This document shows positions 1-9,560 of a stretch of DNA of 64,000 nt, in pieces. Positions within the stretch are counted from its first letter, which is position 1, and the number at the start of each line of letters is the position of its first letter. Source of the DNA: Chelonobacter oris. Lineage in GTDB: Bacteria; Pseudomonadota; Gammaproteobacteria; Enterobacterales; Pasteurellaceae. Position numbers and translations under genes: made by a program. The stretch covers positions 186,001-250,000 of the forward strand of contig NZ_JSUM01000014.1 in assembly GCF_000772535.1 (NCBI RefSeq). Reading direction: 5' to 3'. The notes under the pieces were generated by a model that was not told the origin of the DNA, did not search any database, and saw only the letters and a program-made list of their open reading frames with translations.

Positions 1-570
1 AAAAGAATACTCCGCCGCCGCATGGCGACCTACCCCCATCAGCAAACCACCCGAAATCGTCGCACCGGATCGGGAAAAGCCCGGCGACAGCGCCAGACAC
101 TGAAACAGTCCAATGGCAAATGCCTGTTTATAACTGATTTGATCCACCGTATTCGCCGTCACCCGCGGGCGGAATTTTTCCGCGATCAGCAACAAAACCC
201 CACCGACAATCAACGAATAAATCACATTCTGAATGTTAAACCACGATTTAATCGTGCTGTGAAACGCCAAGCCGATAACCACCGCCGGGACCATTCCCAA
301 GATAATATGCAGTAAGGTCAAGTGCGGTTGGCTGTGATCCGGTTTCACGCCGAAATGAATGCCGATCAAACCGAACATTTTGCGCCAAAACACCACCACT
401 ACCGCTAAGATCGATCCCAATTGGATAATCACTTCGAAGGTAGCGGCTTTTTCACCGGTAAAACCCAAAAAATGGGCGGCAATAATTAAATGTCCGGTAG
501 AAGACACCGGCAAAAACTCGGTAAGCCCTTCCACAATACCTAAAATTGCCGCAATAAAAATTTCTGACAT
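1..570 (-). CDS. uppP: Undecaprenyl-diphosphatase UppP (BacA), 3' part cut by window edge
   Basis: Integral membrane phosphatase that converts undecaprenyl diphosphate to the monophosphate, recycling the lipid carrier of peptidoglycan and O-antigen synthesis. The translated minus strand begins [20 protein letters not shown] and soon gives the family's PVSSTGH segment, and further on the SPGFSRSG segment, both parts of the active site. The reading frame stays open to base 1, so about 190 residues are present and the C-terminal membrane segments lie outside the window. The ATG at 570 follows AAGGAAAAAAG, a good ribosome binding site. A USS core lies inside the gene near 320. Family assignment is firm. 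Confidence 0.93.
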   Translation of the reverse strand, partial: MSEIFIAAILGIVEGLTEFLPVSSTGHLIIAAHFLGFTGEKAATFEVIIQLGSILAVVVVFWRKMFGLIGIHFGVKPDHSQPHLTLLHIILGMVPAVVIGLAFHSTIKSWFNIQNVIYSLIVGGVLLLIAEKFRPRVTANTVDQISYKQAFAIGLFQCLALSPGFSRSGATISGGLLMGVGRHAAAEYSF

Positions 571-651
571 CTTTTTTCCTTAAAATCAACCGATCTTTTA
601 TCGTCCGATATGAATTGCTGCCGGTGTTCAATCCCGCTAAATTCAAATCGC

Positions 652-1623
652 TTATGCATTTGCCAAGCTAAAGCTGATCACCTCGGCAATATCCTGTTGC
701 CCCAACGCAATCATCATTAATCTGTCAACACCGAGTGCAACGCCTGCGCACTGCGGCATACCGGATTGCAGGGCGGAAATAAAACGCTGATCAATATCCC
801 GTTGCCGCAGCCCCAGCTGCGCCCGCTGTTTGTTGTCGCGTTCAAAACGGTGCAGCTGTTCGGCGGCATCGGTCAGTTCATTAAATCCGTTCGCTAATTC
901 CAACCCTTTGTAATAGAACTCAAACCGCTCCGCCACGCGGTGATCCTCCGAGCTGATCTGAGCCAACGCCGCCTGTGAGGTCGGGAAATAATAAACCGCA
1001 ACCGGCCTGTCCCGTCCGATTTGCGGTTCCACTACTTGGCTGAACAAAAATTGCAGTAAGGTATCCCGACTCTCGTTTTCCGCCTCGATCAAGCCGTGTT
1101 CTTTGGCTTTTTTCGCCAGTTCGGCTTTTTCGGCAGAAAGCGGATCCAATCCGACATATTCTTGAAAAATAAATTGATAACTGAACGATTCCGCCGGCTC
1201 GCAATCCAAAATCTGCTGAAGCAAGTCGTCTACCTCATTAATCAGTCGATACATATCAAAGTGCGGTCGGTACCACTCCAGCATGGTAAATTCCGGATTA
1301 TGTCTGCGCCCGGCTTCCTCGTTGCGGAAAACCTTGCAAATCTGAAAAATCGGTCCGCTACCCGCCGCCAACAGGCGCTTCATATGATATTCGGGGCTAG
1401 TCGCCAAAAAGAGCGGTTTCGATTGGTGTTGGAACGGAGCGGCAAAGCAGGTTTCAAATACTGAAAGGTGAACATCGGTCACACCGTATTCGCTTAAAAT
1501 CGGCGTTTCCACTTCCAACAGCCCGCGATCAATAAAAAACCCGCGCAGCTCCGCCATAATTTTGGCGCGCGCAATCATGTTTTTTATCGGCGCACTCGGC
1601 TGCCATTGCTGTTGTAAAATCAT
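652..1623 (-). CDS. epmA: Elongation factor P--(R)-beta-lysine ligase EpmA (PoxA/GenX)
   Basis: Class II lysyl-tRNA-synthetase-like enzyme that attaches (R)-beta-lysine to a conserved lysine of elongation factor P instead of charging tRNA. The protein is about 323 residues, is truncated relative to LysRS and has no N-terminal anticodon-binding domain. Motif 2 ([20 protein letters not shown]) is near residues 99-118 and motif 3 ([11 protein letters not shown]) near the C-terminus. A TTG lies two codons upstream at 1629, but the ATG at 1623 sits after GGAAGAG and gives the usual N-terminus MILQQQW. It is divergent from frdABCD, the same neighbourhood as in E. coli, where poxA adjoins frd. Confidence 0.94.
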   Translation of the reverse strand: MILQQQWQPSAPIKNMIARAKIMAELRGFFIDRGLLEVETPILSEYGVTDVHLSVFETCFAAPFQHQSKPLFLATSPEYHMKRLLAAGSGPIFQICKVFRNEEAGRRHNPEFTMLEWYRPHFDMYRLINEVDDLLQQILDCEPAESFSYQFIFQEYVGLDPLSAEKAELAKKAKEHGLIEAENESRDTLLQFLFSQVVEPQIGRDRPVAVYYFPTSQAALAQISSEDHRVAERFEFYYKGLELANGFNELTDAAEQLHRFERDNKQRAQLGLRQRDIDQRFISALQSGMPQCAGVALGVDRLMMIALGQQDIAEVISFSLANA

Positions 1624-1794
1624 AAACAAACTCTTCCGTCTTGATTTAAAATCGAAAACGGCATTTTATCGGGATTCCCGCCACGCGACAATCGAATATT
1701 CTGCCTCGGGGGTAACCGCCGCCGTAACAGGGCGTTTATCCGTATCGCCGCAATACTTGACTATTAGAGTAAATTATTAAATCTACTCACTTTT

Positions 1795-1808
1795 TTGAGG
1801 TAGATCAC
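1795..1808 (+). promoter_or_regulatory. FNR-like box, upstream (frd)
   Basis: TTGAG-GTAG-ATCAC against the consensus TTGAT-N4-ATCAA: eight of ten defined positions match. It lies about 160 bases before frdA. FNR control of frd under anaerobiosis is established in E. coli; here it is inferred from the match and the location. Confidence 0.45.
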
Positions 1809-1873
1809 GAAACCCGTCCTTTTCCGGAGCATTTCATAAAAAACAATTAAGTTGTTACAAAAAAAATGGCAAA

Positions 1874-1887
1874 ATGACCTTGATCAA
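1874..1887 (+). promoter_or_regulatory. FNR-like box, promoter-proximal (frd)
   Basis: ATGAC-CTTG-ATCAA: the downstream half-site is perfect and the upstream half has two mismatches. A start site about 41 bases downstream would fall near 1920, just after the TATTTT at 1905-1910, the usual geometry for FNR class II activation. This is the better of the two candidates. Confidence 0.55.
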
Positions 1888-1966
1888 AAACCCAAACATT
1901 TGTTTATTTTACTTTTTGACTTTATATCATTACCTTTTTACTTACATCTGAGACTGGAGGAATATC

Positions 1967-3754
1967 GTGCAAACTATCAATGTCGATATTGCAATTGTTG
2001 GTGCCGGTGGTGGTGGTTTACGTGCTGCGATTGCAGCGGCGGAAGCAAACCCGAACCTGAAAATTGCCTTAATATCAAAAGTATATCCGATGCGTAGTCA
2101 TACCGTAGCTGCCGAAGGCGGGGCTGCGGCTGTCATCAAATCCGAAGATAGTTATGACAAGCATTTCCACGATACGGTTGCCGGCGGCGACTGGCTTTGC
2201 GAACAGGATGTCGTCGAACATTTCGTTGAACATTCACCAATCGAAATGACCCAACTGGAACGTTGGGGTTGCCCGTGGAGCCGTCGTAATGACGGTGAGG
2301 TCAACGTTCGTCGTTTCGGCGGTATGAAAATCGAGCGCACGTGGTTTGCGGCCGATAAAACCGGCTTCCACTTATTGCATACGCTGTTCCAAACCTCTAT
2401 CCAGTTTCCGCAAATTATCCGTTATGATGAACATTTCGTACTGGATATTCTGACCGATGACGGTCATGCACGCGGTGTCGTTGCCATGAACATGATGGAA
2501 GGCACACTGGTGCAAATCAATGCCAATGCGGTGGTTATCGCCACCGGCGGCGGCTGCCGTGCGTTCCGTTTCAACACCAACGGCGGTATCGTCACCGGCG
2601 ACGGGCTGTCAATGGCTTATCGCCACGGTGTGCCGTTGCGTGATATGGAATTCGTGCAATATCACCCGACCGGCTTGCCGAATACCGGTATCCTGATGAC
2701 GGAAGGTTGTCGTGGCGAAGGCGGTATTCTAGTCAACAAAGACGGTTATCGTTATTTACAAGACTACGGTTTGGGGCCGGAAACGCCAATCGGTAAACCG
2801 GAAAACAAATATATGGAACTAGGGCCGCGTGATAAAGTCTCGCAAGCATTTTGGCAGGAATGGCGCCTCGGTCGCACCCTGAAAACCGCCAAAGGTGTGG
2901 ATGTAGTGCATCTGGATCTACGTCATCTGGGCGAAAAATACCTGCACGAACGTCTGCCGTTTATCTGTGAGCTGGCAAAAGCCTATGAAGGCGTGGATCC
3001 GGCAAAAGCACCGATTCCTGTTCGTCCTGTGGTTCATTACACCATGGGCGGTATCGAAGTGAATCAGCAGGCGGAAACCCGTATCAAAGGCTTGTTCGCT
3101 GTCGGCGAGTGCGCCTCTTCCGGTCTGCACGGCGCTAACCGTTTAGGCTCCAACTCATTGGCAGAACTGGTGGTTATCGGTAAAGTCGCCGGCGAATATG
3201 CGGCACAAAGAGCGGTTGAAACACAACATGTCAACACTGTTGCCGTCGATGCGCAAGCCAAAGACGTGGTCGGCCGTCTACAAGCGTTATTGGATCAGGA
3301 CGGCAATGAGAACTGGTCAAAAATCCGTGATGAAATGGGCGATTCGATGGAAGAAGGTTGCGGTATCTATCGTACCGAAGAATCAATGCAGAAAACCGTG
3401 GATAAAATCGCCGAACTGAAAGAGCGCTTCAAAAAAGTGCGGATTTCCGACCGTTCCAGCGTATTTAATACCGACATTCTCTACACTATCGAATTGGGCA
3501 CTATTCTTGATGTGGCGCAATCCATTTCGTCCTCTGCCATTGCCCGGAAAGAATCGCGCGGTGCGCACCAGCGTTTAGACTACGTCGAGCGTGACGACAC
3601 CAATTATTTGAAACACACTCTCGCCTATTACAATGCGGACGGCGCACCACGAATTGAGTACAGTGATGTGAAGATTACCAAATCTCAACCGGCCAAACGT
3701 GTATACGGTGCGGAAGCAGATGCGGCGGAAGCGGCAAAGGCAAATAAGGAGTAA
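1967..3754 (+). CDS. frdA: Fumarate reductase flavoprotein subunit FrdA
   Basis: Catalytic FAD subunit of quinol:fumarate reductase, reducing fumarate to succinate at the cytoplasmic face as the terminal step of anaerobic respiration. It is 595 residues long. The N-terminus carries the dinucleotide fold GAGGGGLRA (12-20). His45 in RSHTVAAEGG is the covalent FAD attachment site of the family, and the QYHPTG segment is part of the substrate site. The start is GTG with TGGAGG six bases upstream. It heads frdABCD, with only three bases between its stop and frdB. The FNR-like boxes upstream suggest oxygen control. The length and motifs favour Frd over Sdh, and the FrdC/FrdD neighbours confirm it. 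Confidence 0.97.
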   Translation: MQTINVDIAIVGAGGGGLRAAIAAAEANPNLKIALISKVYPMRSHTVAAEGGAAAVIKSEDSYDKHFHDTVAGGDWLCEQDVVEHFVEHSPIEMTQLERWGCPWSRRNDGEVNVRRFGGMKIERTWFAADKTGFHLLHTLFQTSIQFPQIIRYDEHFVLDILTDDGHARGVVAMNMMEGTLVQINANAVVIATGGGCRAFRFNTNGGIVTGDGLSMAYRHGVPLRDMEFVQYHPTGLPNTGILMTEGCRGEGGILVNKDGYRYLQDYGLGPETPIGKPENKYMELGPRDKVSQAFWQEWRLGRTLKTAKGVDVVHLDLRHLGEKYLHERLPFICELAKAYEGVDPAKAPIPVRPVVHYTMGGIEVNQQAETRIKGLFAVGECASSGLHGANRLGSNSLAELVVIGKVAGEYAAQRAVETQHVNTVAVDAQAKDVVGRLQALLDQDGNENWSKIRDEMGDSMEEGCGIYRTEESMQKTVDKIAELKERFKKVRISDRSSVFNTDILYTIELGTILDVAQSISSSAIARKESRGAHQRLDYVERDDTNYLKHTLAYYNADGAPRIEYSDVKITKSQPAKRVYGAEADAAEAAKANKE

Positions 3755-3757
3755 GCC

Positions 3758-4498
3758 ATGGGTGATCTAGCAAGCAAAACAATGACTGTCGAAGTGCTTC
3801 GTTATAATCCCGAAGTTGACAAAGAACCCTATTTGAAAGCCTACCAAGTGCCTTATGACGATCAAACGTCATTATTGGACGCATTAGGTTATATTAAAGA
3901 TCAGCTTGATCCCGAGCTTTCTTACCGTTGGTCTTGCCGAATGGCAATCTGCGGTTCTTGCGGCATGATGGTGAACAACAAGCCGAGTCTGGCGTGTAAA
4001 ACCTTTTTACGCGACTACAGCGGTCATATGCGTGTTGAAGCGCTGGCAAACTTCCCGATCGAACGCGATCTGGTGGTGGATTTGAGCCACTTCATCGAGA
4101 GCCTCGAATCGATCAAACCGTACATCATCGGTAACAAAGCGCCTCCGGGCGAACGCACCAAACAGACGCCGGCACAACTGGAAAAATACCGCACTTTCTC
4201 AATGTGTATCAACTGCGGATTATGTTATGCCGCTTGTCCGCAATTCGGCTTAAATCCTGAATTTGTCGGGCCGGCCGTGTTGACATTAGGGCATCGTTAT
4301 AATCTGGATAACCGCGATAACGGCAAAGCAGAACGGCTGAAAATCATGAACGGCAAAAACGGGGTTTGGAGCTGTACTTTCGTCGGCTACTGTTCCGAAG
4401 TCTGCCCGAAACACGTTGATCCGGCTGCCGGCGTGAACCAAGGCAAAGTCGAGTCTGCCAAAGACTACGTGATCGCCATGCTGAAACCGCAAAAGTAA
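3758..4498 (+). CDS. frdB: Fumarate reductase iron-sulfur subunit FrdB
   Basis: Electron-transfer subunit linking menaquinol oxidation in FrdCD to FAD in FrdA. Cysteines 60, 65, 68 and 80 ([10 protein letters not shown]...C) bind the 2Fe-2S cluster. [12 protein letters not shown] near 150-161 and [12 protein letters not shown] near 207-218 provide the ligands for the 4Fe-4S and 3Fe-4S centres. The protein is 246 residues, as expected. ATG 3758 is preceded by AAGGAG, which overlaps the end of frdA and implies coupled translation. Another methionine at codon 9 could also be aligned with shorter homologues, but the first ATG has the better binding site. Confidence 0.96.
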   Translation: MGDLASKTMTVEVLRYNPEVDKEPYLKAYQVPYDDQTSLLDALGYIKDQLDPELSYRWSCRMAICGSCGMMVNNKPSLACKTFLRDYSGHMRVEALANFPIERDLVVDLSHFIESLESIKPYIIGNKAPPGERTKQTPAQLEKYRTFSMCINCGLCYAACPQFGLNPEFVGPAVLTLGHRYNLDNRDNGKAERLKIMNGKNGVWSCTFVGYCSEVCPKHVDPAAGVNQGKVESAKDYVIAMLKPQK

Positions 4499-4508
4499 GG
4501 GGGAAAGA

Positions 4509-4907
4509 ATGACTACGACAACCAGCAAACGTAATAAATACGTGCGCGAAATGAAATCAAACTGGTGGCAAAAACTGGATTTTTACAAAATGTACATTTT
4601 ACGTGAATCCACGGCTCTGCCGACCATTTGGTTCTGTATCGTCTTGCTTTACGGTTTCTTATGCCTCGGCAACGGCACTTTTGAAACCGGCTTCGTTTCG
4701 TTTTTGAAAAATCCGTTAGTGATTATCCTGAGTGTAATCACCATGGCAGGCGTGGTATTTAACACCCTGACTTGGTTTGGTTTGACCCCGAAAGCACTAA
4801 ACCTGATTTACAAAAGCCAACGTGTACCGCAATCTGCAATCAAAAGCCTAATGTGGGTGATTACCATTGCCGTTTCCGTACTGACCCTTGTTCTTGTGTA
4901 TATTTAA
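4509..4907 (+). CDS. frdC: Fumarate reductase membrane anchor FrdC
   Basis: Small hydrophobic anchor of 132 residues that, with FrdD, holds the FrdAB dimer on the inner membrane and forms the menaquinol site. The sequence starts hydrophilic ([28 protein letters not shown]) and then shows three hydrophobic stretches. It follows frdB by ten bases with a G-rich binding site (AAGGGGGAAAG). Confidence 0.95.
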   Translation: MTTTTSKRNKYVREMKSNWWQKLDFYKMYILRESTALPTIWFCIVLLYGFLCLGNGTFETGFVSFLKNPLVIILSVITMAGVVFNTLTWFGLTPKALNLIYKSQRVPQSAIKSLMWVITIAVSVLTLVLVYI

Positions 4908-4918
4908 GGAGGAAAATA

Positions 4919-5260
4919 ATGAAACAAGCTCCAAAACGTTCCAATGAACCTGTCGTATGGCTATTATTCGGCGCAGGCGGAACTGTCAGCGCCATTGTTT
5001 TCCCGATATTGGCATTAATTCTATTGTTTCTCTACCCGTTGGGATTGGTAGACGCCAATAATATGATCGCATTTGCACAAAGCATTATCGGCAAGTTGAT
5101 TCTGTTGGTGGTTGCCATTTTTCCAATGTGGGCCGGAATGCACCGCCTGCATCACGGAATGCACGACTTCAAACTGCATATTCCGGCAAGCGGCGTAATT
5201 TTCTACGGTCTGGCAACGCTCTATTCGGTACTGGTCTTCTTTGCGGTGATTAATATTTAA
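4919..5260 (+). CDS. frdD: Fumarate reductase membrane anchor FrdD
   Basis: Second membrane anchor, 113 residues with three hydrophobic segments; the [11 protein letters not shown] segment is typical of FrdD. The ATG at 4919 follows AAGGAGG closely, which sets the start; a longer in-frame extension upstream overlaps frdC and is not real. It is the last gene of frdABCD and is followed by a strong terminator. Confidence 0.95.
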   Translation: MKQAPKRSNEPVVWLLFGAGGTVSAIVFPILALILLFLYPLGLVDANNMIAFAQSIIGKLILLVVAIFPMWAGMHRLHHGMHDFKLHIPASGVIFYGLATLYSVLVFFAVINI

Positions 5261-5287
5261 TCAACCGCACTGAGATAGAGACGACAA

Positions 5288-5316
5288 AATGCCCAAACTT
5301 GGTTTGGGCATTTTTA
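5288..5316 (+). terminator. Intrinsic terminator after frdABCD
   Basis: Inverted repeat ATGCCCAAAC / GTTTGGGCAT with a very short loop, followed by TTTTTATTTT. It lies between frdD and the convergent modC, so it ends the frd transcript. The reverse orientation has only a short T run. Confidence 0.9.
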
Positions 5317-5335
5317 TTTTGCTATCGGCTTAAAC

Positions 5336-6397
5336 TTAAGCCACCACCGACACACTTTTCACCTGCGCATAAACCCACATGCCGGCAGTCAACTTCAATT
5401 CTGCCAGCGCCCAACGGCTGATGAGCGCTGCAAACTGCAAACCGTCGGCATTTAACCGCACTTCAACCTGCCGTTGATGTTGATCTACCGCGGTAATCCG
5501 ACACGCCAGCACATTGCGAATACTGCTGCCCTTTACCGGTTGCAGGACAATCGACACATCGGAACTGTAAATACAAATCCGCACCTGCTCGCCGAGACTT
5601 TTTTGCGACATTTCGTGAATCCACAGCATTTGTCCGGCAAAATTGAGCGCCGTCATCTGATAAATCGGGTGATGCATTTCAATCGGCAGACTGAAAACCG
5701 CACTTTGTTGCTGTTGCTCTTTCCACGGCAGAAAATGATCGCTTTGCCAGATATTTTCTAATTCATCAAATGCCAAGACACTGCCCTGCCGCATCAAAAT
5801 CACCCGTGTTGCCAAGCGCAATAACTCTTCTAAACTGTGGCTAACATACAAAATCGGAATATTAATCTCTTTTGCCAGCCGATCCAGATAATCCAGCAAC
5901 TCATTTTTACGCGGTAAATCCAGTGCCGCCAACGGCTCGTCCATCAACAATAGTTCGGGATTGGTCAACAACGCCCTGCCGATGGCAACCCGTTGTTTTT
6001 CTCCGCCGGAAAGCGTTGCCGGATAACGATTCAACAAATGCCCGATTCCCAACAATTCGACCATATCCCGATAAGCTTCCTTGCCGATATTTTTCATGCC
6101 GTAAGCCAGATTACCTTTCACCGTATAATGCGGAAACAGCCTCGCGTCCTGAAAAACATACCCTAAATGGCGCTTTTCCGGCGGCAAATGGATCTGCCTG
6201 TGACTGTCCGCCAAGGTGCGATTGTTTAATCGGATATACCCCTGATCGGGTTTAATCAAACCGCTGACCAAATTGATCAACGACGATTTGCCACTGCCTG
6301 ACAAACCGAAAAGTGCGGTAACGCCTTGTGACGGAATCTGCACATTTGCACGCAACGTTAACGCACCCAATTGCTTTTTTACATTAATTTCAAGCAT
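5336..6397 (-). CDS. modC: Molybdate ABC transporter ATP-binding protein ModC
   Basis: ATPase of the high-affinity molybdate importer ModABC. The 353 residues contain Walker A GLSGSGKS (31-38), the ABC signature LSGGEKQ near 130, Walker B LLLMDEP soon after, and a C-terminal Mop-like molybdate-binding domain of about 65 residues. That domain separates ModC from other ABC ATPases. It is the last gene of modABC, nine bases after modB. Molybdate supplies the molybdopterin enzymes of anaerobic respiration. Confidence 0.96.
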   Translation of the reverse strand: MLEINVKKQLGALTLRANVQIPSQGVTALFGLSGSGKSSLINLVSGLIKPDQGYIRLNNRTLADSHRQIHLPPEKRHLGYVFQDARLFPHYTVKGNLAYGMKNIGKEAYRDMVELLGIGHLLNRYPATLSGGEKQRVAIGRALLTNPELLLMDEPLAALDLPRKNELLDYLDRLAKEINIPILYVSHSLEELLRLATRVILMRQGSVLAFDELENIWQSDHFLPWKEQQQQSAVFSLPIEMHHPIYQMTALNFAGQMLWIHEMSQKSLGEQVRICIYSSDVSIVLQPVKGSSIRNVLACRITAVDQHQRQVEVRLNADGLQFAALISRWALAELKLTAGMWVYAQVKSVSVVA

Positions 6398-6406
6398 CTG
6401 TTTCCC

Positions 6407-7129
6407 TTACTCCGCCGCTTGTCCCAAGCGGTATTTCGCCCGACGTGCCAACCATTCGGAAAATACCAACGACAACAGGGCAATAACAATCGCAATTACG
6501 CATAATCTGGCGGCGGCGCCCTCTGCCGACGGGGTTTCAATAAAGGAATACATCGCAAGCGGAATTGTCTGGGTTTCCCCGATAATATTGGAGACAAACG
6601 TAATCGTGGCGCCAAACTCCCCTAGCGAGCGGGCAAAACCAAGCACCATGCCGGCCAAGATACCGGGAAATGCAAGCGGCAAAGTAATGCTGAAAAAAAC
6701 ACGCCACGCAGAAGCGCCAAGGGTTCTGGCCGCTTGTTCCAGTTTGGGGTCCACATTTTCCAACGCCAGCCGAATCGCCCGCACCACTAACGGAAATGCC
6801 ACCACAGCGGAAGCCACCACCGCCCCCCGCCAACTGAATGCCACACTGAAATCAAACCATTGGTTCAGATATTTACCGATAAAACCGTTACGCCCGAACG
6901 CAACCAGCAACAAATAGCCGATGACCACCGGCGGCAACACCAACGGTAAATGAATAATTCCGTCGAGCAAATTTTTTCCGTAAAACTGATGACGGGCGAA
7001 AAGCCAAGCAAAAAATACGGCAAAAGGCAGACTCAGCAGCATGGAAAACAGCGCCACTTTTAGACTAAGCTGAATCGCACTCACTTCCTGCGGGCTTAAC
7101 GTCAGGGTTTGAATAAGGCTATCGAGCAA
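6407..7129 (-). CDS. modB: Molybdate ABC transporter permease ModB
   Basis: Inner-membrane channel of the molybdate importer. It has several hydrophobic segments and the EAA loop (EQAARTLGASAWRVFFSITLP), the docking site for ModC. The frame opens at 7162, but the likely start is a TTG at 7129, because AAGGAG lies five bases before it. That gives 240 residues beginning (M)LDSLIQTLTLSPQE, close to the usual length. The gene is between modA and modC in the same direction. Confidence 0.93.
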   Translation of the reverse strand: MLDSLIQTLTLSPQEVSAIQLSLKVALFSMLLSLPFAVFFAWLFARHQFYGKNLLDGIIHLPLVLPPVVIGYLLLVAFGRNGFIGKYLNQWFDFSVAFSWRGAVVASAVVAFPLVVRAIRLALENVDPKLEQAARTLGASAWRVFFSITLPLAFPGILAGMVLGFARSLGEFGATITFVSNIIGETQTIPLAMYSFIETPSAEGAAARLCVIAIVIALLSLVFSEWLARRAKYRLGQAAE

Positions 7130-7195
7130 AACGGCTCCTTGATCTTGACTGGAACAAAGCAAAAGTGCGGTCTACTACACCGCAACAAAACAGAC

Positions 7196-7963
7196 TTATT
7201 CTACGCTGAAACCGTATTTCTGCAAAATCGCCTTGCCGTTATCCGATACCAAAAACCGCATAAAATCACGGGCGGCTTGGCTGTCATGTTCAGTCACGAT
7301 CGCTGCCGGATATTCTACCGCATCATAAGTGCCGTCCGGAAAAATACCGACCACCTGCACCTTATCACTCGCCACAGCATCGGTGGCATACACAATCCCT
7401 AACGGCGCTTCACCACGCTCAACCAAAGTTAATGCCGCCCGCACATTGGCGGCGCGTGCCAACTGTCCTTCCACTTTATTCCACAAATCTAACGTGGTTA
7501 ATGCCGCTTTGGCATACAATCCCGCCGGAACATGCTCCGGATCACCGACAGCCAAGAAATTTTTACCCAAATACTCCAACCATTGCGCTCGGTTCAGGTC
7601 AAATCTCAGCGCCCCAGCACTTTCCGGCGCAATCATAACCAATTTATTACCGGCAATAATTTTGCGCGAATCAGGAATAATATTGCCTTTTTGCTGCAAA
7701 AAATCCGCCCACTTCAAATTCGCCGAAATAAAAATATCCGCCGGTGCGCCTTCTGCGATCTGACGTGCAAGCACCGATGAAGAAGCAAAAGAAAACACGA
7801 TTTTGCTGTCCGCCCCGCTGTTTTGATATGCGCCTGCCATCTCCTGCAATACATTTGTCATCGAAGCCGCAGCAAATACCGTGACTTTCTGCTGTGAAAA
7901 CGCCGACAACGAACAAAATACCAACAGACATACCAATACTATTTTTTTCATGATATTCAACAT
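7196..7963 (-). CDS. modA: Molybdate-binding periplasmic protein ModA
   Basis: Periplasmic molybdate/tungstate receptor. An N-terminal signal peptide (KKIVLVCLLVFCSLSAFS) precedes QQKVTVFAAASMTNVLQEM, the characteristic start of mature ModA. The length is 255 residues. ATG 7963 has GAGG nearby; an ATG four codons later (7951) is a possible alternative that would trim the signal peptide. It is the first gene of modABC, with a ModE-type operator just upstream. Confidence 0.95.
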   Translation of the reverse strand: MLNIMKKIVLVCLLVFCSLSAFSQQKVTVFAAASMTNVLQEMAGAYQNSGADSKIVFSFASSSVLARQIAEGAPADIFISANLKWADFLQQKGNIIPDSRKIIAGNKLVMIAPESAGALRFDLNRAQWLEYLGKNFLAVGDPEHVPAGLYAKAALTTLDLWNKVEGQLARAANVRAALTLVERGEAPLGIVYATDAVASDKVQVVGIFPDGTYDAVEYPAAIVTEHDSQAARDFMRFLVSDNGKAILQKYGFSVE

Positions 7964-7990
7964 AACTACCTCATCTCCTCGATTACGAAT

Positions 7991-8014
7991 CGTTATAAAA
8001 TAAATTATATAACG
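7991..8014. promoter_or_regulatory. ModE-type operator between modA and modE
   Basis: CGTTATA and TATAACG form a perfect 7-base inverted repeat ten bases apart. It matches the known ModE-molybdate operator pattern (CGTTATAT...ATATAACG). It lies about 27 bases before modA and 90 bases before modE. By analogy, molybdate-loaded ModE would repress modABC, and possibly its own gene. Confidence 0.82.
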
Positions 8015-8101
8015 TTATTCAGCAATGTCTATGTGAAAAACTATTGCAATAACGTTTTTTACTTTAAAATACCGCGATGATCACAGTTTCACGAGGCGGA
8101 C

Positions 8102-8872
8102 ATGGCGGATATTGATATCGAATTGAGTATCAGGCTGCAACAGCAGCTGTTTGTCGATCCGAGACGGATCTCACTATTACGCGAAATTCAAAAGTGCGGT
8201 TCCATTTCACAAGCGGCCAAAAATTGCCGTCTCAGCTATAAAACCGCATGGGATAATCTGAATGCAATGGATTTGATTAGCCCGAAACCGTTGCTGCAAC
8301 GCAACAGCGGCGGCAAAGAGGGCGGCGGTACGCACCTGACCGCTTATGCCGAGCGGCTGCTGCGTCTGTACGACTTGCTGGAACAAACCCAGCGGCGCGC
8401 CTTCCGTATTTTACAAGACGAAAACGTACCGCTTACCGGTTTGCTTGCCGCCACCGCCAAATTCAGTCTGCAAAGCAGTGCCCGCAACCAGCTGTTCGGC
8501 ACGGTTTCAAGTCTTCGTAAGCAAGGATTAAACCGCGAAGTCGATATCATCGTCGAAGGTTTGAGCAATCCGATTACCGCCAGCATCACCAAAGCCAGCT
8601 GCGAACGGCTGCAATTACAGACAACGCAGGAAGTGTTATTGATGTTTAAAGCGCCTTGGCTGACATTGCATCGCAATCGACCACAACACTCCAATAGTTT
8701 TCAGGGCGTCATTACCGCACTTCAACAACAGCAAGACGACCATGAAGCCCTGATTCGGCTCACACCGGTAATTGAACTGTGTGCCGGTTATCATGACAGC
8801 GAAAGCTATCAAATCGGTGAAACAGTGTTCGTCAGCATTGAACCGCAAAATATTATTCTGTTGGCGCTATAA
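8102..8872 (+). CDS. modE: Molybdate-responsive regulator ModE
   Basis: Transcription factor that senses molybdate and binds the operator upstream of modABC. The N-terminal winged helix includes ISLLREIQKCGSISQAAKNC and then SYKTAWDNLNAMD. The C-terminal half holds two Mop-type ligand domains (GLSNPITASITKA is typical). The length is 256 residues, as in full ModE. It is divergent from modABC. A USS core lies in the helix-turn-helix and encodes Lys-Cys-Gly. Its 3' end overlaps the convergent pilD by 20 bases. Confidence 0.95.
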   Translation: MADIDIELSIRLQQQLFVDPRRISLLREIQKCGSISQAAKNCRLSYKTAWDNLNAMDLISPKPLLQRNSGGKEGGGTHLTAYAERLLRLYDLLEQTQRRAFRILQDENVPLTGLLAATAKFSLQSSARNQLFGTVSSLRKQGLNREVDIIVEGLSNPITASITKASCERLQLQTTQEVLLMFKAPWLTLHRNRPQHSNSFQGVITALQQQQDDHEALIRLTPVIELCAGYHDSESYQIGETVFVSIEPQNIILLAL

Positions 8873-9560
8873 AAATCAGGACTGTCGCAACAGCCAAGAG
8901 CGGTGCAAACGGCAACGCCAAATTTTTCAAGCCCGTTCTGTGGCAACATAATGCCCACAACAGCCCCATTGCACTTGCGACAAACAGCAACAACGGCAAC
9001 TGTGAGCAAGGAAAAAATGTGGCAAGTGCGCAAATCAACCAGCAGTCTCCTTCGCCAAAAACTTCTTTGCGATAAATCCATTTACTGATGAAAAAAAACA
9101 GACCAACCGGCACCAACGCCACAAACAGGCTTTCTACGCTTTGTGTCAATGTCAGCGGCGCAATGCCGAGCCAACTGCCGAATAATGCCGACAAAAGCAG
9201 ATGGAGACACAGCGTAGTAGAAATCAACCGGTAATAATAATCCGCCAAGGCGATTGCCGTCAGCAATGCCAGACAATATAACTGCCAAATGCGAGCAAAA
9301 AATTCCAACGGCAGCAACAACGACGGACACAGCAACAAGGTAAAAATCAGCGGCAGATATTTCAATTCTCGCTGCGGCAACGGTTGTAACCAGTGGTATT
9401 CGGAATCAAGCGGTTTTGCCACTACATCAGCATAATAATCGGCATAATTTTGTTGCAAAGTGCGGTTCAGATTATCGGCAAAGCGCTGCACATACTGCCG
9501 TATCAGGCAGCCGAGCAGATAAATCGCCGCCGTCCACACTAAAAACACGCCCGAATTCAT
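8853..9560 (-). CDS. pilD: Type IV prepilin peptidase PilD
   Basis: Inner-membrane aspartyl protease that cleaves the leader peptide of type IV pilins such as PilA. It is 235 residues and strongly hydrophobic. The catalytic aspartates are likely in LADYYYRLIS and in the GEGDCWL motif (GxGD). It is shorter than classical PilD of about 290 residues, and the cytoplasmic loop lacks the paired CxxC zinc motif linked to N-methylation. The start overlaps the pilC stop in TAATG. It is the last gene of pilABCD, needed for DNA uptake in Haemophilus. Confidence 0.93.
   Translation of the reverse strand: MNSGVFLVWTAAIYLLGCLIRQYVQRFADNLNRTLQQNYADYYADVVAKPLDSEYHWLQPLPQRELKYLPLIFTLLLCPSLLLPLEFFARIWQLYCLALLTAIALADYYYRLISTTLCLHLLLSALFGSWLGIAPLTLTQSVESLFVALVPVGLFFFISKWIYRKEVFGEGDCWLICALATFFPCSQLPLLLFVASAMGLLWALCCHRTGLKNLALPFAPLLAVATVLIFIAPTE

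Larger units (their letters stand above)
1624..1966. promoter_or_regulatory. epmA/frdA divergent intergenic region
   Basis: These 343 bases hold no credible gene. The half near frdA is A/T-rich and contains two FNR-like boxes (listed separately). A weak -10-like TATTTT is at 1905-1910, about a helical turn and a half downstream of the second box. frdA begins with GTG after TGGAGG. The epmA-proximal half, 1630-1760, shows no feature I can name. The promoter placement is inference. Confidence 0.5.

Noticed and set aside
22-583. Rightward open frames of 97 and 74 codons
   Set aside because: They lie antisense to uppP, whose reading frame matches a known family along its whole length.
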